Below are positions 7,383 through 14,111 of a stretch of DNA of 21,981 nucleotides, in pieces. The number at the start of each line of letters is the position of its first letter. The first letter of the stretch is position 1. Origin of the DNA: RUG754 sp964345365 (GTDB lineage Bacteria; Bacillota; Clostridia; Peptostreptococcales; Anaerovoracaceae). The stretch covers positions 1 to 21,981 of the forward strand of contig CAYFQR010000027.1 of assembly GCA_964345365.1 (NCBI GenBank), given 5' to 3'. Position numbers and translations under genes: made by a program. The notes under the pieces were generated by a model. That model ran no database searches. It was not told the DNA's origin and saw only the letters and a list, made by a program, of their open reading frames with translations.

Positions 7383-8274
7383 TTACTTTTTCTTTCTCAG
7401 CATCCAGTTCGGTTTAACGGGGTGTTCGAGTTTAATTTTTATTATCTGCTGCGGGTGCGGGCATGAATCTATAGGCTCTCCCTCATCGTTATACATCTCC
7501 GACAGTTTCTGCGTAAAAAAGTCCGTAAACGGCCCGAAGACCTCTATCTCATCGCCGAGTACCATCTTGTTTCGCTGCTCGACTACTGCATAACCCGTGT
7601 TCTCGTCATAAGACCTTACAAGTCCCGTATATGTATAGTCCCTCGTATACTGTGAGGTTTCGTAGTTCTGGTCTTTCTCGTCGGGTTTATCGAAGTAAAA
7701 GCCCGTCGTAAACTTTCTATGTGAAACTTTTTTCAGCTCATCCATCCACTCCTGCTTGAACTCGTATCCTTCCGGATTTTCGCAATAGCTGTCTATAGCT
7801 TTTCTGTAAGCGCTAACTATGTGCGCCACATAGAAGCTCGATTTCATCCTGCCTTCAATCTTTAATGATGATATGCCGGATTTAATGAGTTCAGGCACGT
7901 ATTCAATCATGCAGAGGTCTTTTGAGTTAAGGATATAGCTTCCCCTCTCGTCTTCCTCGATAGGATAATATTGTCCGGGTCTCTGCTCCTCGACAAGAGC
8001 GTACTTCCATCTGCAAGGATGCGCGCACTCTCCGTGATTCGCGTCGCGGTTTATCATGAAATTGGAAAGAAGACACCTGCCCGAATAGCTTATGCACATA
8101 GCGCCGTGAATAAACGCCTCGAACTCAAGGTCAGGCGGACATTTGGCTTTTAGCTCGGATATTTCCCTGAAGCTGAGCTCTCTCGCAAGCACAATTCTCC
8201 TGACCCCCATATTATACCAAAACATTGCGGTCTGATAGTTGGTCATCTTGGCTTGAGTGCTTAGCTGTCTCTCC
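7383..8274 (-). CDS. trhP: U32-family peptidase-like protein, C-terminal part (TrhP-like tRNA hydroxylation factor), broken by gap
   Basis: This is the C-terminal 296 codons of a U32-family protein. Seen are LVLARELS-like repeats, HGAMCISYSGRCLLSN, GECAHPCRWKY (conserved Cys), NSKDLCMIEYVPEL and KIEGRMKS, all hallmarks of the YegQ/TrhO/TrhP group. In Bacillus subtilis TrhP proteins act in prephenate-dependent 5-hydroxyuridine formation at tRNA position 34 and are encoded next to TrmR, as here. The frame runs open into the 10-N gap with ERQLSTQAKMTNY, so an internal Met at 8246 is not the true start. Joining this part to the N-terminal part at the shared LSTQA segment would give one protein of about 408 residues, the usual family size. 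Family is firm; the exact substrate and the symbol are inferred from context. Confidence 0.8.
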
Positions 8275-8473
8275 NNNNNNNNNNTTTATTGATGTAGAAT
8301 TAGAATATTCTGATATTCCAAATTTTTCTATTATCTTCTTTAACTTAGATATTTCTTTTACTTCTTCTATTGTAAGTTCTCTCGCAAGTACGAGTCTTCT
8401 CACACATCTATTGTACCAGAAATTAGCAGTTCTGTAATTAGTCATATTGGCTTGAGTGCTTAGATGTATCTCC
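8205..8473 (-). repeat. Diverged duplicated segment flanking the scaffold gap
   Basis: The stretch 8250-8274 (left of the gap) and 8449-8473 (right of the gap) are 23/25 identical, and similarity continues leftward through the codons for MTNY..FWYN..VRR.VLAREL in both copies at an offset of 199 bases. This is one homologous segment of the U32 gene present twice in different versions. Confidence 0.8.
8275..8284. other. Assembly gap (10 N)
   Basis: Ten consecutive N mark a scaffold join of unknown true length inside the U32 gene. The sequences on the two sides are diverged copies of the same segment, so the join probably should have been an overlap or marks a collapsed or chimeric assembly. 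Confidence 0.98.
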
Positions 8474-8808
8474 GCGTCCGGTATTAATTCTTTTATGAGC
8501 GTGAACACGCCGGGATCTGAAACTATATAGGCATCGATACCGATATTTTTTATTTTCTCAATGTAACGTCTCAATGGCTCGATATCATCATTATGCGCGA
8601 ATATATTTATGGTAAGATATGTCCTCACACCTCTATCATGTGCAAAGTTGACGCCCTCGGTTATTTCATCAATCGAAAGATTTCCGGCACCTGCTCGAAG
8701 CGAGAACATTTCACCGCCGAAATAAACCGCATCTGCGCCGTATTCCACTGCTATTTTAAGTTTTTCAAGGTCGCCCGCAGGCGCTAAAAGTTCAGGTTTT
8801 TCAATCAT
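8285..8808 (-). CDS. trhP: U32-family peptidase-like protein, N-terminal part (TrhP-like), broken by gap
   Basis: This is the N-terminal portion of the U32 protein starting MIEKPELLAPAGDLEKLK, the standard opening of the family, followed by YGADAVYFGG, the region ending EIHLSTQANMTNY and VLARELT. About 174 codons are present before the N run. The last 40 or so codons before the gap (ending GISEYSNSTSI) are AT-rich and do not look like the family consensus at this position, whereas the sequence across the gap does. The ATG at 8808 has only a weak AGGAT about 19 bases upstream. The gene lies downstream of trmR, separated by 130 bases. Role as in the C-terminal part: probable tRNA wobble uridine hydroxylation. 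Confidence 0.75.
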
Positions 8809-8938
8809 GTGATATTATCTATATTTATCCTCATCTTATTTATTTTTATTAGATATTAACTTTTTTATATCAGCATTTATTAATTCTGTTCGGATTAATA
8901 ATCATTGTTAATACAAAAAATAGTATCCTAAAGTGTGT
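8809..8938. other. AT-rich spacer between trmR and the U32 gene
   Basis: The 130-base spacer holds a perfect 8-bp AT palindrome (TTATTAAT at 8877-8884, ATTAATAA at 8894-8901, 9-base loop) with no U-run after it, so it is not an obvious terminator. I see no strong promoter; read-through from trmR is plausible. Confidence 0.35.
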
Positions 8939-9622
8939 TTACAATAATTTAATTATGGTCAGTCCATCCCCTATCGGTGCAATAGTAGCACTGAACTTCG
9001 GTTCGTTTAGGCAATAGTCGTTAAATTCACGCAGCTTCCTGATATTCGTCTTATGTCTGCCGCCTATGTCATATTCATCTGAGGCCACTTTAGCCTGAAA
9101 CAGAGTATTGTCGGCTATTACAACGCCGCCCTTTTTCATAAGAGGCAATGCCGCCTTCAAAAATCTGAGGTAATGTGACTTCGCCGCATCTATAAACAAT
9201 AAATCAAACGGTTCAACGCTCTCATCTTTTTTTAGTGATTTAACCGCCGCCTCACCGTCTCCGTGAATTGTTCTTATGCTGTCTTTATATCCGAGTTCGT
9301 CAATATTTTTTTTCGCCGTGAAGTACATCTCATCATCTTTTTCGATTGTCACAACGAAAGACTCGGTTTCGCCTTGAAGAAACATTTTTTCCGCAAAAAA
9401 CATAGAGGAATATCCTATTGCCGTTCCGATTTCAAGCACCCTCGCAGGCTTAATCAAGTCCATGAACATCCATAGGAAGTCTTCGGTTTCCTTAAGAATA
9501 ATCGGAATGCCTTCCGCTTCGGCGGATTCTCTGAGCTCACCTAATTCATGCGTCAGAGGCTTATAGAAGCTGTTGAGGTATTCCGTTATCACTTCATTTG
9601 TGATGTCCTTAGTTTTCTCCAT
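8939..9622 (-). CDS. trmR: SAM-dependent O-methyltransferase, TrmR-like (tRNA 5-hydroxyuridine methyltransferase)
   Basis: This 227-residue class I SAM methyltransferase belongs to the O-methyltransferase family 3 (COMT-like). Motif I is RVLEIGTAIGYSS (61-73); LLFIDAAKSHY carries metal-ligand-type D145; GGVVIADNTLF carries D171-N172; the metal-binding Asp/Asp/Asn set of the family is therefore visible. In B. subtilis TrmR (YrrM) converts 5-hydroxyuridine-34 of tRNA to 5-methoxyuridine and is encoded between mltG (yrrL) and the U32 genes trhP1/trhP2 (yrrN/yrrO). Here it lies between the same two neighbours, apart from two inserted CNNM genes, which supports the specific call over a generic small-molecule O-methyltransferase. 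The start overlaps the end of the upstream CNNM gene by 14 bases, with GAGG about 9 bases before the ATG. Confidence 0.85.
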   Translation of the reverse strand: MEKTKDITNEVITEYLNSFYKPLTHELGELRESAEAEGIPIILKETEDFLWMFMDLIKPARVLEIGTAIGYSSMFFAEKMFLQGETESFVVTIEKDDEMYFTAKKNIDELGYKDSIRTIHGDGEAAVKSLKKDESVEPFDLLFIDAAKSHYLRFLKAALPLMKKGGVVIADNTLFQAKVASDEYDIGGRHKTNIRKLREFNDYCLNEPKFSATIAPIGDGLTIIKLL

Positions 9623-10883
9623 CTTCTACGTCCTCTTGTTCTTCGTCTATTGTAAGAAGAACCTTCTCAACTCTTCTCTCCCCTGCTTCCAATACTTTGA
9701 GCACGGAGTTTTCATAACGCACCTCATCATTTTCTTCAGGAAATCTTTCGAGGAGTTCCATTATAAGTCCGCCCACCGTTCCGGAGTCGTGCTCATAATC
9801 GTCTTCGTCCATGTCGATGAGTTCAAGGAACTCATATATGTTCAGGTCGCCGTCAAGTTCATATTCACGTTCGCTTTTTTCAACAATCTCTTCCTCTACA
9901 ACATCATACTCGTCCCATATCTCGCCTACAATCTCCTCAAGGACGTCTTCAAGCGTGATGATTCCGGCCGTACCGCTGTACTCATCCGTGACGATTGCCA
10001 TATGTTGTTTTGAATTTCTGAGAGCCCTGAGTACGCTCGGCAGTCTGGTTGTCCTGTAGACGAATACAGGCTCCATGACTATGTCCCTTATATCAATATC
10101 GTTTGATACTGAAAAAGCTTTTAATATATCGTTGAGATGAAGAACCCCTATTACATGGTCTATGCTGTCCTCATAAACGGGCAACCTGGTAAACGGTGTT
10201 TCACTGATTGTGGCGATTATATCTTCTATCGGGTCTTCGATATCGATTGCATCTATGTCAACCCTTGCGGTCATCGCTTCATAAGCGCATATGTCCCTAA
10301 AATCGATCGATTTTATGAGAAGCTCAGTCTGGTCATTGTCAAGAACACCCTCATCTCCTGCGGTTTCAATTATATTGGTAAGCTCTTCAACGGATTCGTC
10401 ACCGTTATCCTTTTTTACGCGTATATTTTTTGTTATGGCTGAAACAATATTTACGGTAATCAATACGAGAGGCTTGAAGAGTACAATCAGGAGCCTTAAG
10501 AACGGTGCGAAGAAAAGCGAAAACCTCGTAGCGTTTCTCTTTGCTATAATCTTCGGCATCGTTTCGCCGAAAACTATGATAAGAATCGTAATTATAATTG
10601 TAGCGAGCCATGTAAGCTCCGTGTCACCGGTTAAGATTATTACAAGCACCGAACTCATCGAAGATGCGGCGATGTTAACCAGATTATTAACTATGAGTAT
10701 GGAGCTCAAAGTATCATCAAAGTGCTCAATCAGGTAAAGAGCCTTGATTGCCCTTTTCTTACCTGCCTCCGCCTCATGCTCTATTCTCACTTTATTGGCT
10801 GATGATATTGCCATTTCGGAGGCGGAGGAAGTAAACGAAAACATAATACAGAGAATGATTCCGATTATGAGAGTGACTGTCAT
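9609..10883 (-). CDS. CNNM-type transporter with CBS pair and CorC/HlyC domain
   Basis: This is a 424-residue membrane protein of the CNNM/CorC (formerly 'hemolysin') family; family members are linked to Mg2+ efflux or cation homeostasis. The DUF21 membrane domain covers about residues 1-150, with the conserved GETMPK (106-111) in the last helices. A CBS pair follows (about 200-325; FTRLPVYED and a second CBS ending DEYSGTAGIITLEDVLEEI), and then a CorC_HlyC domain (about 335-415; DGDLNIYEFLELI, HDSGTVGGLIMELL). The acidic tail ends DEEQEDVEDGEN. The start overlaps the stop of the upstream CNNM gene as ATGA, and the end overlaps trmR, so the three genes are translationally coupled. The family is certain; the ion transported is not shown by the sequence. 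Confidence 0.9.
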   Translation of the reverse strand: MTVTLIIGIILCIMFSFTSSASEMAISSANKVRIEHEAEAGKKRAIKALYLIEHFDDTLSSILIVNNLVNIAASSMSSVLVIILTGDTELTWLATIIITILIIVFGETMPKIIAKRNATRFSLFFAPFLRLLIVLFKPLVLITVNIVSAITKNIRVKKDNGDESVEELTNIIETAGDEGVLDNDQTELLIKSIDFRDICAYEAMTARVDIDAIDIEDPIEDIIATISETPFTRLPVYEDSIDHVIGVLHLNDILKAFSVSNDIDIRDIVMEPVFVYRTTRLPSVLRALRNSKQHMAIVTDEYSGTAGIITLEDVLEEIVGEIWDEYDVVEEEIVEKSEREYELDGDLNIYEFLELIDMDEDDYEHDSGTVGGLIMELLERFPEENDEVRYENSVLKVLEAGERRVEKVLLTIDEEQEDVEDGEN

Positions 10884-11890
10884 TTTATCTCACCCCCGTC
10901 CTCATCGCTCTCGTCAAGTATATCCCCGACGAGCTCCTCTAATATATCCTCTATTGATACGAGTCCGATAAACTGACCGTTAACGCCCTTGACAAGAGCA
11001 ATATTTTGTCTTGCCCCAGACATCTCTTCAAGAAGGTCGTCTATGGCGGTTGTCGAGTTAACCCAATACGGTTCGTCCATTACCTCCGATATTTCCGGAA
11101 CGGTACCTGTCTGCATATATTTTTTCAGGAAATTTCTTATCCTGAGTATTCCGAGCACGTTGTCGATTTTACCGTCATATACGATTACCCTGCTATGCGT
11201 CATCGCATTGATTTCAGGCAGGATTTTTTCTTTTTTGATATTTATATCGATTCCGACTACATCTCTCTTATGAGTGAGGATTTTACCCGTCTTTTTGTCG
11301 GTAAACTCCAGTACGGAGGACATCATGTCCTCCTGTTCCTCATCTATAACGCCCTCTTCGGTCAAGTCTTCAAATATATCAAGGAGCTCATCCTCCGTAA
11401 CGGTAAGCTCCGGTTCACCTTTAGTGAGCCCGGCGGCAAGAAGCCCTATCTTAGTGAGTATCATGGCCAAAGGCCCGAAAATCTTCATAAGAATATAAAT
11501 AACCCCTGCTACTCGTAGGGAAAACTTTTCGGGATTCTTTTTCGCTATGCTTTTGGGGAGCATTTCACCGACGAAAAAAACAACAATCGTGGTGACAATG
11601 GTGGAAATTGATACGAAACTTATGCCCCATAGCTTAGTCACCATAACGGTAACTATAGTCGCGACGGAAATATGAACTATGTTTGTAAGAATTAAAAGAG
11701 TACTTATCGCAACTTCAATATGGTCGATAATGTAGAGTGCAAATTTAGCTCTGTCATCGCCCCTGTCGGCAGCAACCTTGAGCTTGGTCTGCGATGCTGC
11801 CGCAAATGAAGTTTCCGAAACAGCAAAAAATGCTGCAAAAAACAATAGAACGAAAATAAATAATAACGACAATCGACTGTCCGCGTCCAT
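10880..11890 (-). CDS. CNNM-type transporter with CBS pair, lacking CorC/HlyC domain
   Basis: This is a 336-residue paralogue of the next gene. The N-terminal membrane helices carry the family's AVSETSFAAAS pattern (23-33) and VGEMLPKSIAKK (107-118). CBS repeats follow (HSRVIVYDGKIDNVLGILRIRNFLK and FIGLVSIEDILEELVGDILDE, each quoted here only to mark position), ending in an acidic DESDEDGGEIK tail. It stops right after the second CBS, so it has no CorC_HlyC domain. Family knowledge suggests a role in Mg2+ or other divalent cation export gated by nucleotide binding to the CBS pair. GGGAG lies about 8 bases upstream of the ATG, and a strong promoter about 50 bases upstream makes this the first gene of a CNNM-CNNM-trmR unit. 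A heteromer with its paralogue is possible but unproven. Confidence 0.88.
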   Translation of the reverse strand: MDADSRLSLLFIFVLLFFAAFFAVSETSFAAASQTKLKVAADRGDDRAKFALYIIDHIEVAISTLLILTNIVHISVATIVTVMVTKLWGISFVSISTIVTTIVVFFVGEMLPKSIAKKNPEKFSLRVAGVIYILMKIFGPLAMILTKIGLLAAGLTKGEPELTVTEDELLDIFEDLTEEGVIDEEQEDMMSSVLEFTDKKTGKILTHKRDVVGIDINIKKEKILPEINAMTHSRVIVYDGKIDNVLGILRIRNFLKKYMQTGTVPEISEVMDEPYWVNSTTAIDDLLEEMSGARQNIALVKGVNGQFIGLVSIEDILEELVGDILDESDEDGGEIK

Positions 11891-11941
11891 TAAATTACCA
11901 CTCCCTTTTTTATGCGGAAATTAAAATAATTATTTTCAAAT

Positions 11942-11970
11942 ATTATATATATAATCTTGTACAAAGTCAA
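11942..11970 (-). promoter_or_regulatory. Strong sigma-A promoter for the CNNM-CNNM-trmR unit
   Basis: On the minus strand TTGACT (11965-11970) and TATAAT (11942-11947) are exactly 17 bases apart, close to the ideal consensus. It begins 19 bases after the mltG stop and sits about 50 bases upstream of the first CNNM start codon. Confidence 0.8.
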
Positions 11971-11988
11971 ATCAAGGTACGGTTAAGA

Positions 11989-13029
11989 TCAGGAAGCTTT
12001 CGCCGCCCTGTCATAAGCCGCCTTATCCATGAGGAATTTATTATAATCGGCGCTGAAGTTGCTTGTACCGTCAAGCTTCTCACTAAGCACGAAATAAAGA
12101 TAATCCGTATCGGCAGGATTCAGTGCGGCCTTAATCGAAGCCATACCTGCGCTTGCTATCGCTCCCGGCGGCAGACCCGTATGCTTGTAAGTATTATAGG
12201 GACTCTCTATTTCAAGGTCGCTGTAGAGCAGAACTTCTTTCACTTCACCGGTTTCTTTCAAAAGCAGATATTGAACAGTTGAGCACATTCCCAAGTTCAT
12301 GCCGATATTCAATCTATTTTTGATTACAGATGAAACGAGAGGTCTCTCCGAATCCACCTTACATTCTCTTTCGATTATGGAGGCGATTGTGACTATTCCC
12401 TTCGTTCCGTATGCTGAAGCCGCACTGTCATTTTTCTTAAGCTCTTCTTTTATGAGGCTGTATGCGTCAATATCGAATTGTCTCAGCATTATATCGATAA
12501 TCTCATGCGGACTGCTGTTTACGGGTACGGAATATGTGTTCGGCATGAGATAACCCTCCAAGGACTCCGCATCGTCCAAAAATTCATATTCATAATCATC
12601 GTTCTCTATAGCTTCGATGAATTCCTCATAAGTGCCGAGATTCTGCGCGGCAAGTTTTTTTGCGGTTTGTTCTATTGTCAATCCTTCAGGAACCGTGAAG
12701 CTCACGGAAGCGGTCTTCCCTCCGACCAATATCTCGCATACATCGGCAAGTGACATTGCGGGCGAGAGACTGTACGTCCCCGCTTGGAAACGCACATCAT
12801 ATCCTTCATTTTTGGCAAAAATTTTGAAATCCTTTGCCGAGGCGATTATGCCCTCAGCTTCAAGCTTCTCACCGATAGAAGTGGCAGAAGAACCGGACTC
12901 AATCTCTATAATTCTCAATTCCGTATCCTCGGGGTCTAAAGCGCTGACATCCGTACTGCACGCTGCAAGCATCACTACTGCTATAAAAAAAGCAATGAAC
13001 AGTGTTATTTTTGATAGATTTTTTTTCAT
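11989..13029 (-). CDS. mltG: MltG-like endolytic murein transglycosylase, lipoprotein-type N-terminus
   Basis: This enzyme cleaves nascent glycan strands at the membrane and is thought to set glycan length as a terminator of polymerisation. The chosen start MKKNLSKIT gives 346 residues with a lipoprotein signal (hydrophobic 8-21, lipobox LAAC with C24), so this form is probably lipid-anchored rather than held by a classical single transmembrane helix. A LysM-like region (about 38-110) precedes the YceG domain with SLEGYLMPNTY (156-166) and the catalytic Glu in ASIIERE (E220). An upstream in-frame ATG at 13068 would add 13 residues before the signal and fall inside the hairpin, so it is less likely. 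No clear Shine-Dalgarno sequence is visible. It follows efp by 48 bases; the mltG-trmR-trhP order matches the B. subtilis yrrL-yrrM-yrrN/O region. Confidence 0.88.
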   Translation of the reverse strand: MKKNLSKITLFIAFFIAVVMLAACSTDVSALDPEDTELRIIEIESGSSATSIGEKLEAEGIIASAKDFKIFAKNEGYDVRFQAGTYSLSPAMSLADVCEILVGGKTASVSFTVPEGLTIEQTAKKLAAQNLGTYEEFIEAIENDDYEYEFLDDAESLEGYLMPNTYSVPVNSSPHEIIDIMLRQFDIDAYSLIKEELKKNDSAASAYGTKGIVTIASIIERECKVDSERPLVSSVIKNRLNIGMNLGMCSTVQYLLLKETGEVKEVLLYSDLEIESPYNTYKHTGLPPGAIASAGMASIKAALNPADTDYLYFVLSEKLDGTSNFSADYNKFLMDKAAYDRAAKAS

Positions 13030-13040
13030 GTTTTCAGTAT

Positions 13041-13066
13041 TAAAGGGACGCGATAGGGCGTCCCTC
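13041..13066 (-). terminator. GC-rich hairpin between efp and mltG (weak terminator or attenuator-like)
   Basis: Twelve bases after the efp stop, a perfect 8-bp stem (AGGGACGC/GCGTCCCT, arms 13058-13065 and 13044-13051) with a 6-base loop is followed on the minus strand by TTAAT. The U-run is short, so it may terminate only partly and tune mltG expression. Confidence 0.45.
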
Positions 13067-13077
13067 ATAAGTCTTAA

Positions 13078-13638
13078 TTATTTAGCTCTTCCTAAGTATT
13101 CGCCGGTTCTGGTATCAATCTGTATCTTCTCTCCCGATTCAATGAAGATAGGCACCTGTACGACTGCTCCCGTTTCAACCGTGGCGGCTTTTGTAACGTT
13201 TGTAGCGGTGTTACCTTTAACACCCGGCTCGCACTCGATAACTTCTAAATTTACGAAGTTCTCAGGTTCAACCATAAAGGCGCTCCCTTGGAAGAACTTG
13301 ATTGTAACCTCATCGTTTTCTCTAATCCATTTAACAGCATCCTCTACGGAGCTCTGTGCAAGCGGAACCTGTTCGTATGATTCAGGATCCATAAAATAGT
13401 AGAGTTCCCCGTCATTATAGAGATACTGCATCTTTTTAGTTTCAATGATAGCATCTTCGAATTTATCCGACGGATTAAAAGCCTCTTCGCGTGTAGCGCC
13501 GGTTAGAATATTTCTGTATTTCGTTCTCACGAAAGCCGCACCCTTCCCCGGTTTAACATGCTGGAAGTCAATAACTACGCATGGAGCCCCGTCTACGATG
13601 AAAGTTTTGCCCTTTCTGAAATCACTTGCTGTTACCAT
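13078..13638 (-). CDS. efp: Translation elongation factor P
   Basis: EF-P binds stalled ribosomes between the P and E sites and restores peptide bond formation at polyproline stretches. Its 186 residues match the usual length. The KOW-like N-terminal domain carries the modification loop KPGKGAAF, with K32 at the tip in the position that is modified in other bacteria; no modification enzyme gene is in the window. The OB domains follow, ending with IDTRTGEYLGRAK, the standard C-terminal signature. The start MVTASDFRKGK has TGGAGA about 9 bases upstream. It has its own promoter and precedes mltG. The call is certain. Confidence 0.97.
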   Translation of the reverse strand: MVTASDFRKGKTFIVDGAPCVVIDFQHVKPGKGAAFVRTKYRNILTGATREEAFNPSDKFEDAIIETKKMQYLYNDGELYYFMDPESYEQVPLAQSSVEDAVKWIRENDEVTIKFFQGSAFMVEPENFVNLEVIECEPGVKGNTATNVTKAATVETGAVVQVPIFIESGEKIQIDTRTGEYLGRAK

Positions 13639-13698
13639 TTTATCAAATCTCCATTCTATATTAAATATTTATCATCAATTATGTCAAACATTCGATTT

Positions 13699-13727
13699 AT
13701 TCTAACATAGATTGCATTATCCTTCAA
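13699..13727 (-). promoter_or_regulatory. efp: Sigma-A promoter of efp
   Basis: TTGAAG (13722-13727) and TAGAAT (13699-13704) on the minus strand are separated by exactly 17 bases, about 60 bases upstream of the efp ATG. A second possible pair, TTGACA (13682-13687) with TAATAT (13658-13663) at 18 bases, would start transcription inside the ribosome binding site and is less likely. Confidence 0.75.
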
Positions 13728-13758
13728 GAAAAATCGGGTTAAAACATTATTTGAACTT

Positions 13759-13788
13759 AAAAAAATCTATTTCAAAACATCATTTTGA
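13759..13788 (-). terminator. Weak terminator at the end of the ylbF-family gene
   Basis: A 6-bp AT-rich stem (TCAAAA/TTTTGA, 13783-13788 and 13772-13777) overlaps the last codons and is followed after the stop by a run of seven T on the minus strand. The stem is weak, but the efp promoter just downstream suggests a transcription unit boundary here. Confidence 0.35.
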
Positions 13789-14108
13789 CCGGTTGCTTCC
13801 CCGATTATCTCATATACATCCTTCATCATGAGGCTGAATCTCATCTCTGCATCAAGATAGCCTGCGGCAAGAGGGTCCATCGCAACAATCTGATAGAGCT
13901 TCTGAATATTCTCAAGATCCGTCGCATCGGGCTGCTCGCCGGTCATCTGCTTGAGCTGCATTTCCATGGATTTCTCATGAAAATCCTTAATCATGGTCGC
14001 AAGCTCCGGTTTGTCGTTTAAGAGCTTCTTTTTAGAATCATATTGCTTAAACTCTTCGGATTCTTTGATAGCTGTCGCTAATTGATGTGCCTGATCATAA
14101 ACGTTCAT
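13767..14108 (-). CDS. YlbF/YmcA/YheA-family small helical protein
   Basis: This is a 113-residue, all-helical, charged cytoplasmic protein of the YlbF/YmcA family (UPF0342, YheA-like in length). The pattern NVYDQAHQLATAIKESEEF at the start and a late YLDAEMRFSLMMKDVYEII helix fit the family; no Cys for the Fe-S cluster reported in the B. subtilis Y-complex is present. In B. subtilis the YlbF-YmcA-YaaT complex assists RNase Y in mRNA maturation. Here the gene begins 3 bases after the RNase J stop, with its GGAGGT inside the last RNase J codons, so the two are co-translated. This suggests a role in RNA decay; that link is inference. Confidence 0.82.
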   Translation of the reverse strand: MNVYDQAHQLATAIKESEEFKQYDSKKKLLNDKPELATMIKDFHEKSMEMQLKQMTGEQPDATDLENIQKLYQIVAMDPLAAGYLDAEMRFSLMMKDVYEIIGEATGQNDVLK

Positions 14109-14111
14109 TCT

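Noticed and set aside
8212..8246. Two separate overlapping U32 genes
   Set aside because: The apparent overlap arises from reading a wrong frame through the N gap; both parts are one gene interrupted by the gap and a duplicated segment.
12632..13399. 255-codon plus-strand open frame opposite mltG and efp
   Set aside because: It lies antisense to two well-supported genes, has no family resemblance and a composition typical of a reverse-strand shadow.
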